A stretch of 64,000 nucleotides of DNA, taken from positions 28,431 to 92,430 of the forward strand of contig NZ_LNSG01000012.1 of NCBI RefSeq assembly GCF_001468395.1, in the 5' to 3' direction. Within the stretch, counting starts at the first letter, position 1, and the number at the start of each line of letters is the position of its first letter. This DNA is from Sphingopyxis sp. H073 (GTDB lineage Bacteria > Pseudomonadota > Alphaproteobacteria > Sphingomonadales > Sphingomonadaceae). Positions 59,806 through 64,000 of the stretch are shown piece after piece. The notes beneath the pieces were generated by a model. That model did not search any database. It had not been told where the DNA came from and saw only the letters and a program-made list of their open reading frames with translations. A program made the translations under genes and the position numbers.

Positions 59806-61752
59806 TCATCGACCGGGCGCTGTCTCGATCCGGCGATGCTGCCGACTGTTGTAACGATAGCCGATCCAGAGGACTGCAAGCGCGAGAAGCTGGAGCAACA
59901 ACGGTTCGAGCGAAGGAAATATTCCCATCGCCGGGAAGCGAGGAAAATGGGCGAGCGGTGTGATGCCGAGGAGGCCGGCTTCCTGTAGCGCGCCCGCGCC
60001 CTTGCCGGCCAGGACAACTGCCAGAATCGCGATCAGTACAGAGCTGTAAGCGAAAAATTTTCCGATCGGCAGGACCCGGCTGTAACGAAGCATAACCCAT
60101 GCGATTGCTGCGAGGATCACCAGCGCAGTTCCGGCTCCGGCGGCGATCGCGCCGCTACTGCCTTGCGTCGCCAGCGCGGTGAAAAACAGGATGGTCTCAA
60201 AGACCTCCCGGTAGACCACGAGGAATGCGAGCCCAAACAGAAACCAGGCCGAGCGGCGCGAAAGCGCCTTGCCCATTGCGTCACGAATATAGCGCTGCCA
60301 GCTATTGGCATGCGACTTGCCATGCATCCAGATGCCGACCCAGACCAGAACCACGGCGGCGAAGAGCGAGCCAAATCCCTCGGTCAGCTCCCTGTTCGCG
60401 CCGCTGACAGAGATTGCATAGGTTGCGACGGCCCAGGTCGCGCCGCCGGCGACCAACGCTGCGATCCAGCCGCCATGGACATAGGACAGAACTTCGGGCC
60501 GCTCGGCCTTCCGCAAGAAAGCGATCATCGCCACCACGATGAGCAGAGCTTCGAGCCCCTCGCGCAGCAATATGGTCAGCGCCCCGACAAAGGTTGATGC
60601 ATCGCTCGCTGCATCGGGGGATAGCGCGGCCTCGGCATCGGCGAACAGGGCTTCGACCGTGGAGGCCTTGCCCGCAACCACGTCGACCGGCAAACCGCGC
60701 GCGATGGACACGCGATAGTCGGCCATCGCGGATTCTATCCGCGCCATCAGCGCAGAATCGCGCGTCGTCAGAATCGGCTCGACAGGTTCAAAACCGTCGA
60801 GATAGGCAGAGAGCGCGAGGCGCTCTGCTTCGTCTCGTTCTCCCTTGCGGTACGCGGCGACGCTTTGCACCAATTTGTCGCGTGCAACCGCAAGCTTTGC
60901 GGGCGACGCCGCGCTCAATGCCTTGGGGTTGGATCGCAAATAGGCCGTCAATGCGTCGGCCTGCTTCGTTCCGAGCGTGCGGCCAAGTGCTTCGGGGCTG
61001 AGACTTGTGAAGGCCTGCAGGTCTGGAACCAGCTTGCGAGCGGACGGAGTCTGGTCCCAGATTTGTTGGCCGGTCGAAACATCGCGAAAGGCAAAGCCGC
61101 CGGCATAGGCAGCGACCGCCCACCGGTCGTCTGAGGGCAGCTGGGCAAAACTCGGCATGGACGTACCCTCGAGCCCTTGGCCTATGACCTGATAGAGTGC
61201 GAACAGGCTGCGTTTGCGAGCGCGACCGATATCGGTGAAATCAATGGGTGCGGGATCGAGGCCCTTCGCCTGAGGTCCCTTGCCATCGCCGCGCGAGCCG
61301 TGACAGCTGGCGCAATTTTCCAGAAACACCTGGGCCCCACGCAGCGGATCGGGGGCTTTGCGCGGGGCGAGGGGCACCGGATAGGCTGCGAGCAGGTCCG
61401 CTGCGAGTCCGCGCGCGTTGCCGGCCACTTTCCCGGGGTCGGACTTCGATGCGATCGCCGCTTCGAGTTTCCCCGCTTCGGCGACAAGGCCAGCCCGTGC
61501 GGGTGACGCCGGGAGGGTCGCGATGCCTTTGCGCACGGTGGCCGAAAACTCGGTCATCTCGGCATATTCAACCGTGCTCGCCACTTCGCCGTTCGCGACG
61601 GCGCCGCCATAATCGACGGCGAGATAATCCAGCAGGCGCCAGATGGTCTGGACTTCGTCGGCAGCGCTGCGCGCCTCTGCCGTCTGCACGGTGAAGCCGC
61701 CGATGGTGGCCAGCAGGATCAGCAGGAAGCGAAAGCGGCGAGCGGTCTGCAT
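59806..61752 (-). CDS. Cytochrome c-FTR1 family metal permease (PbrT-like)
   Basis: 648 residues. A signal peptide is followed by an alpha-helical region, a c-type heme site CASCH (near 147), and a C-terminal FTR1 permease with seven membrane segments. The two permease motifs are REGLE (near 397) and REVFE (near 515), the acidic iron-binding signatures. This cytochrome c-FTR1 layout and length fit both iron permeases and PbrT of lead-resistance operons. It lies five bases behind a CDF gene and divergent from a MerR regulator, which favours the PbrT reading (inference). Confidence 0.88.
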   Translation of the reverse strand: MQTARRFRFLLILLATIGGFTVQTAEARSAADEVQTIWRLLDYLAVDYGGAVANGEVASTVEYAEMTEFSATVRKGIATLPASPARAGLVAEAGKLEAAIASKSDPGKVAGNARGLAADLLAAYPVPLAPRKAPDPLRGAQVFLENCASCHGSRGDGKGPQAKGLDPAPIDFTDIGRARKRSLFALYQVIGQGLEGTSMPSFAQLPSDDRWAVAAYAGGFAFRDVSTGQQIWDQTPSARKLVPDLQAFTSLSPEALGRTLGTKQADALTAYLRSNPKALSAASPAKLAVARDKLVQSVAAYRKGERDEAERLALSAYLDGFEPVEPILTTRDSALMARIESAMADYRVSIARGLPVDVVAGKASTVEALFADAEAALSPDAASDASTFVGALTILLREGLEALLIVVAMIAFLRKAERPEVLSYVHGGWIAALVAGGATWAVATYAISVSGANRELTEGFGSLFAAVVLVWVGIWMHGKSHANSWQRYIRDAMGKALSRRSAWFLFGLAFLVVYREVFETILFFTALATQGSSGAIAAGAGTALVILAAIAWVMLRYSRVLPIGKFFAYSSVLIAILAVVLAGKGAGALQEAGLLGITPLAHFPRFPAMGIFPSLEPLLLQLLALAVLWIGYRYNSRQHRRIETAPGR

Positions 61753-61757
61753 CGGTC

Positions 61758-62411
61758 CTATTGTCCGGCCACAGTCGATAACTCTCGCAACTCGACACGA
61801 GCGCTGCGCAGAATCTCATAAGCCGAATGCAGGAAGAGCGCGGCGATGATGGCTGCAACCGCGAGGTCAGGCCAGGCCTGGCCGGTCCATGCGACGAGGC
61901 CAGCCGCGATGATCACCGCCACATTGGCGACCGCATCATTGCGGCTGAACAGCCATACCGCGCGGACATTGGCGTCGCCTTCGCGAAACCGCGAGAGGAC
62001 TGCGGCCGAGGTGAGATTGACGAGCAGCGCAACGATGCCGATGCCGCCCATCAGTTCGGCTTCGGGCGGAACAGCGGTCAGCGCGCGCCATAGCGCGACC
62101 CCGATCACGCCGAGCCCGAGTGTCAGAAGAAACAGCCCTTGCGCAAAGGCGATGCGGGTCCGTGCCAGTGCTGTCCAGCCGATCGCCACCAGCCCCGCGA
62201 GCGTGATCGTGCCGTCGCCGATGAAGTCGAGCGAGTCGGCCTTCAGCGCCTGGCTGTTCGCGATAAAGCCGCCAACGATTTCGATCGCGCCGAACCCCAG
62301 ATTGAGAAGCACGACAATCCACAAGGCGCGACGATAGGCTGGATCCTTTTCCGCGCGAACCGGGTCGCCCGTGCAGCCGCAGCCATCGCCACTTTCAGAA
62401 CCTGCTGTCAT
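61758..62411 (-). CDS. CDF-family cation transporter with N-terminal Cys motif
   Basis: 217 residues with six membrane segments. The N-terminus GDGCGCTGDP carries a Cys pair that could capture a soft metal. Metal-site-like motifs are ALKADSLDFIGDG and FSRNDAVANVAVI. As with the CDF at 35714, the usual C-terminal domain is missing. It is the first gene behind the MerR-type promoter at 62479, cotranscribed with the FTR1-type permease. Likely cytoplasmic export of Pb, Cd or Zn. Confidence 0.85.
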   Translation of the reverse strand: MTAGSESGDGCGCTGDPVRAEKDPAYRRALWIVVLLNLGFGAIEIVGGFIANSQALKADSLDFIGDGTITLAGLVAIGWTALARTRIAFAQGLFLLTLGLGVIGVALWRALTAVPPEAELMGGIGIVALLVNLTSAAVLSRFREGDANVRAVWLFSRNDAVANVAVIIAAGLVAWTGQAWPDLAVAAIIAALFLHSAYEILRSARVELRELSTVAGQ

Positions 62412-62478
62412 CGCGTCTTCATCCCCGTGCCGCTGTCATGGCGTTCCATTTCACGCCTTCAACTCTGGACTGGGTCGC

Positions 62479-62509
62479 CCTATACAACCTCCAGTCACTG
62501 GAGGATCAA
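62479..62509 (-). promoter_or_regulatory. MerR-type promoter and operator for the CDF-FTR1 operon
   Basis: On the minus strand TTGATC (-35) and TATAGG (-10) are 19 bases apart, longer than the normal 17, as in MerR-activated promoters. A perfect dyad CCTCCAGT-C-ACTGGAGG (62488-62504) fills the spacer. This is the classic site where a MerR regulator bends and activates the promoter. The merR start is only 12 bases from the dyad on the other side, so its own expression is likely controlled too. Confidence 0.85.
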
Positions 62510-62516
62510 GAGATTT

Positions 62517-62939
62517 ATGGCCAAGAGGCTCGCGATCGGCGACCTTGCCCGGCAGACCGGCACCAAGGTCAACACGATCCGCTTTTACGAGGATATCGGG
62601 CTCTTGCCCGAGGCGCTGCGCACCGCCTCAGGCCGGCGCAGCTATGAAGCGTCCGACGTTCGCCGCCTCGCCTTCATTCGCCACGGTCGGCAGCTGGGTT
62701 TTTCGATCCCCGAAATCCGTTCGCTGCTTGCGCTTTCGGACCAGCCCGACCGCGATTGCGGCGAGGCGGCGGCGATTGCTCGCGCGCATCTTGCCGATAT
62801 CGGCATTCGCATCGCGCGGCTTGAAACCTTGCGGTCGGCCCTCACCGAGGTTGCGACCTCCTGCGAGGGCGGCCGGGCTGCGGAATGCCGGGTGATAGAG
62901 GCGATCGCGGGCACCGAACTGGCCGGGACAGGAATATGA
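62517..62939 (+). CDS. MerR-family metal-responsive regulator (PbrR/CadR-like)
   Basis: 140 residues. The N-terminal winged HTH (AIGDLARQTGTKVNTIRFYEDIGLLPEALRT, in parts) is followed by a dimerisation helix. Cysteines at about 81, 116 and 124 correspond in spacing to the thiolate metal site of MerR, CadR and PbrR proteins. The loop C-x7-C fits Pb/Cd/Zn/Hg sensors; the exact metal is not determined. The start at 62517 lies close to its operator. No ideal ribosome-binding site is visible, since AGAG overlaps the operator edge. Confidence 0.88.
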   Translation: MAKRLAIGDLARQTGTKVNTIRFYEDIGLLPEALRTASGRRSYEASDVRRLAFIRHGRQLGFSIPEIRSLLALSDQPDRDCGEAAAIARAHLADIGIRIARLETLRSALTEVATSCEGGRAAECRVIEAIAGTELAGTGI

Positions 62940-63018
62940 CCACGGGGGTTTCGCATGACGGTGGCGATGGCGTCCCAGCTTGGCGGTTCGCTGCGCCCCC
63001 TTCCGAGGCTTGCCGATC

Positions 63019-63828
63019 ATGAAAGCCGACGCGCACGTTACTCGCGGTCCGGTCCGTGCATTTGCCGCCGGTGGCGTGATCGGCGTGCTCGGCGGGCTCA
63101 TCGGCCTCGGTGGCGCGGAGTTCCGGCTACCGCTGCTTGTCGGGTTGTTCCGCTTTCCGCCGCTAGAGGCGATTATCCTGAACAAGGCGATGAGCCTAAT
63201 CGTTGTGGCGACAGCGCTTATCTTTCGCAGCGGCACGATATCCTTCTCCGAGATCGGCGCTCACTGGCCGATCATCGTCAATCTTCTGACCGGCAGCATC
63301 GTGGGTGCCTGGTTCGGTGCTGGCTGGGCAACCCGGATCAGCGCGGGGGCGCTGCACCGGATTATCGGCATACTCCTTGTGCTGATTGCGCTGATTCTGG
63401 CTTTCGGTCACGACCTGACCGGGGGACACCCCATTTTTGGGGACGCCATGTTGCGCATTGCGGCCGGCGTCATCGCGGGCTTCGCGATCGGTATCGTCGC
63501 CTCCTTGCTCGGCGTCGCCGGGGGCGAGCTGTTGATCCCGACGCTGATCCTGTTGTTCGGGCTCGACGTGAAGCTTGCAGGCAGCCTGTCGCTTGCGATC
63601 AGCTTGCCGACGATGATTACGGGATTCGCACGCTACAGCCGCGACCGAAGTTTCTCGGTTATCGGCAGCCATCGCAATTTTGTGCTGATTATGGCGCTTG
63701 GTTCGATCGCCGGCGGCATGATCGGCGGGCTGCTGCTTGGCATTGTGCCGGAAAGGGTGCTGCTGCCGATGCTGGCGGCGATATTGATCCTGTCCGCGAT
63801 GAAGATGCTGATGGCGAAGCCGCACTAG
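63019..63828 (+). CDS. TauE/SafE-family membrane permease
   Basis: About 269 residues with eight membrane segments: GGVIGVLGGLIGLGGAEFRL, AIILNKAMSLIVVATALIF, ASLLGVAGGELLIPTLILLF and LSLAISLPTMITGFARY. The paired Gly-rich repeats are the TauE signature. These proteins export sulfite, sulfonates or related anions. The substrate here is unknown. The start is chosen at MKADAHVTRGP because of GAGG upstream; a start at 62980 is possible. It lies 80 bases after merR on the same strand. Confidence 0.82.
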   Translation: MKADAHVTRGPVRAFAAGGVIGVLGGLIGLGGAEFRLPLLVGLFRFPPLEAIILNKAMSLIVVATALIFRSGTISFSEIGAHWPIIVNLLTGSIVGAWFGAGWATRISAGALHRIIGILLVLIALILAFGHDLTGGHPIFGDAMLRIAAGVIAGFAIGIVASLLGVAGGELLIPTLILLFGLDVKLAGSLSLAISLPTMITGFARYSRDRSFSVIGSHRNFVLIMALGSIAGGMIGGLLLGIVPERVLLPMLAAILILSAMKMLMAKPH

Positions 63829-63887
63829 GGTCCAGGCGGCGGCCCCCACACTCGGACAGCGCCAGCCGTCATCGCCCCGGATGGAAT

Positions 63888-63915
63888 GCGGGCGCCGGGA
63901 TCGACCGACGCCCGC
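63888..63915. terminator. Hairpin between convergent genes
   Basis: GCGGGCG and CGCCCGC form a 7-bp stem around a 14-base loop, between the TauE gene and the minus-strand gene that enters from the right. Possibly a shared terminator; there is no U-tract. Confidence 0.45.
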
Positions 63916-63933
63916 CACGACGGCGCTGCTGCT

Positions 63934-64000
63934 TTACGGCGCCTTGTCGAGCTTGGTGATCGTCCCGGCCTTACCGTTCCAGTCGAGCTCGAACGCGACC
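63934..64000 (-). CDS. C-terminal end of an unidentified protein
   Basis: The last 21 codons before the stop read VAFELDWNGKAGTITKLDKAP. The rest lies beyond the window. A PepSY-like ending is conceivable, but 21 residues do not allow a call. Confidence 0.5.
   Translation of the reverse strand, partial: VAFELDWNGKAGTITKLDKAP

Overview
The window looks like chromosome of a GC-rich alphaproteobacterium, most likely a sphingomonad (Sphingopyxis/Sphingomonas-like). The basis is the assimilatory nitrate cluster with an alginate-export-type porin, a TonB-receptor glycan locus containing tryptophan-halogenase-like genes, and HME-RND metal efflux islands. This placement is inferred from gene content and was not tested by a database search.

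Left region (1-11.8 kb, all minus strand): a nitrate assimilation cluster. Transcription runs nasT, nasS, an RNA leader with two hairpins and an intrinsic terminator, narK, an outer-membrane porin, nirB, nirD, nasA, cobA and moeA (cut by the window edge). NasS (sensor) and NasT (ANTAR antiterminator) probably control read-through of the leader in front of narK. CobA (siroheme) and MoeA (molybdenum cofactor) serve the two reductases.

11.8-13.9 kb: a scar. It holds an IS110-family element with a long downstream non-coding segment, a remnant of a GH13 glycosidase, and a frameshifted small lipoprotein gene.

13.9-30.6 kb: an alpha-glucan utilisation locus. An MFS sugar transporter and a LacI regulator lie on the minus strand. 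A plus-strand gene train follows: TonB-dependent receptor, flavin-dependent halogenase-like protein, GH13, GH13, GH97, esterase, second halogenase-like protein and a Kef-type antiporter. Most neighbours overlap or nearly touch. Two matching GTATACGNATAC palindromes flank lacI and are probably its operators.

30.6-35.5 kb: a mobile-element graveyard. It contains an integrase tail, an IS21 remnant (istB 3' half and right-end repeats) with a complete IS3-family element inserted in it, a chimeric ORF, an aquaporin remnant, a full tyrosine integrase, and a 45-nt 3' fragment of tRNA-Gly(GCC) that reads as an attachment-site scar.

35.7-64 kb: a metal-resistance region. Two complete CzcCBA systems diverge from an AT-rich control region, each led by a small His/Cys-containing secreted protein (CzcI-like). 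Around them are a CDF transporter, a DUF190 protein, two SRPBCC proteins, a P1B-type ATPase with SPC and HEGST motifs (CzcP-like), an HAE1-type RND pump without adjacent partners, and a DsbB/DsbA-like pair. After a methyltransferase and an AraC regulator comes a pbr-like module: a MerR regulator divergent from a CDF transporter and a cytochrome c-FTR1 (PbrT-like) protein, with a classical 19-bp-spacer MerR promoter between them. A TauE-family permease and a truncated gene end the window.
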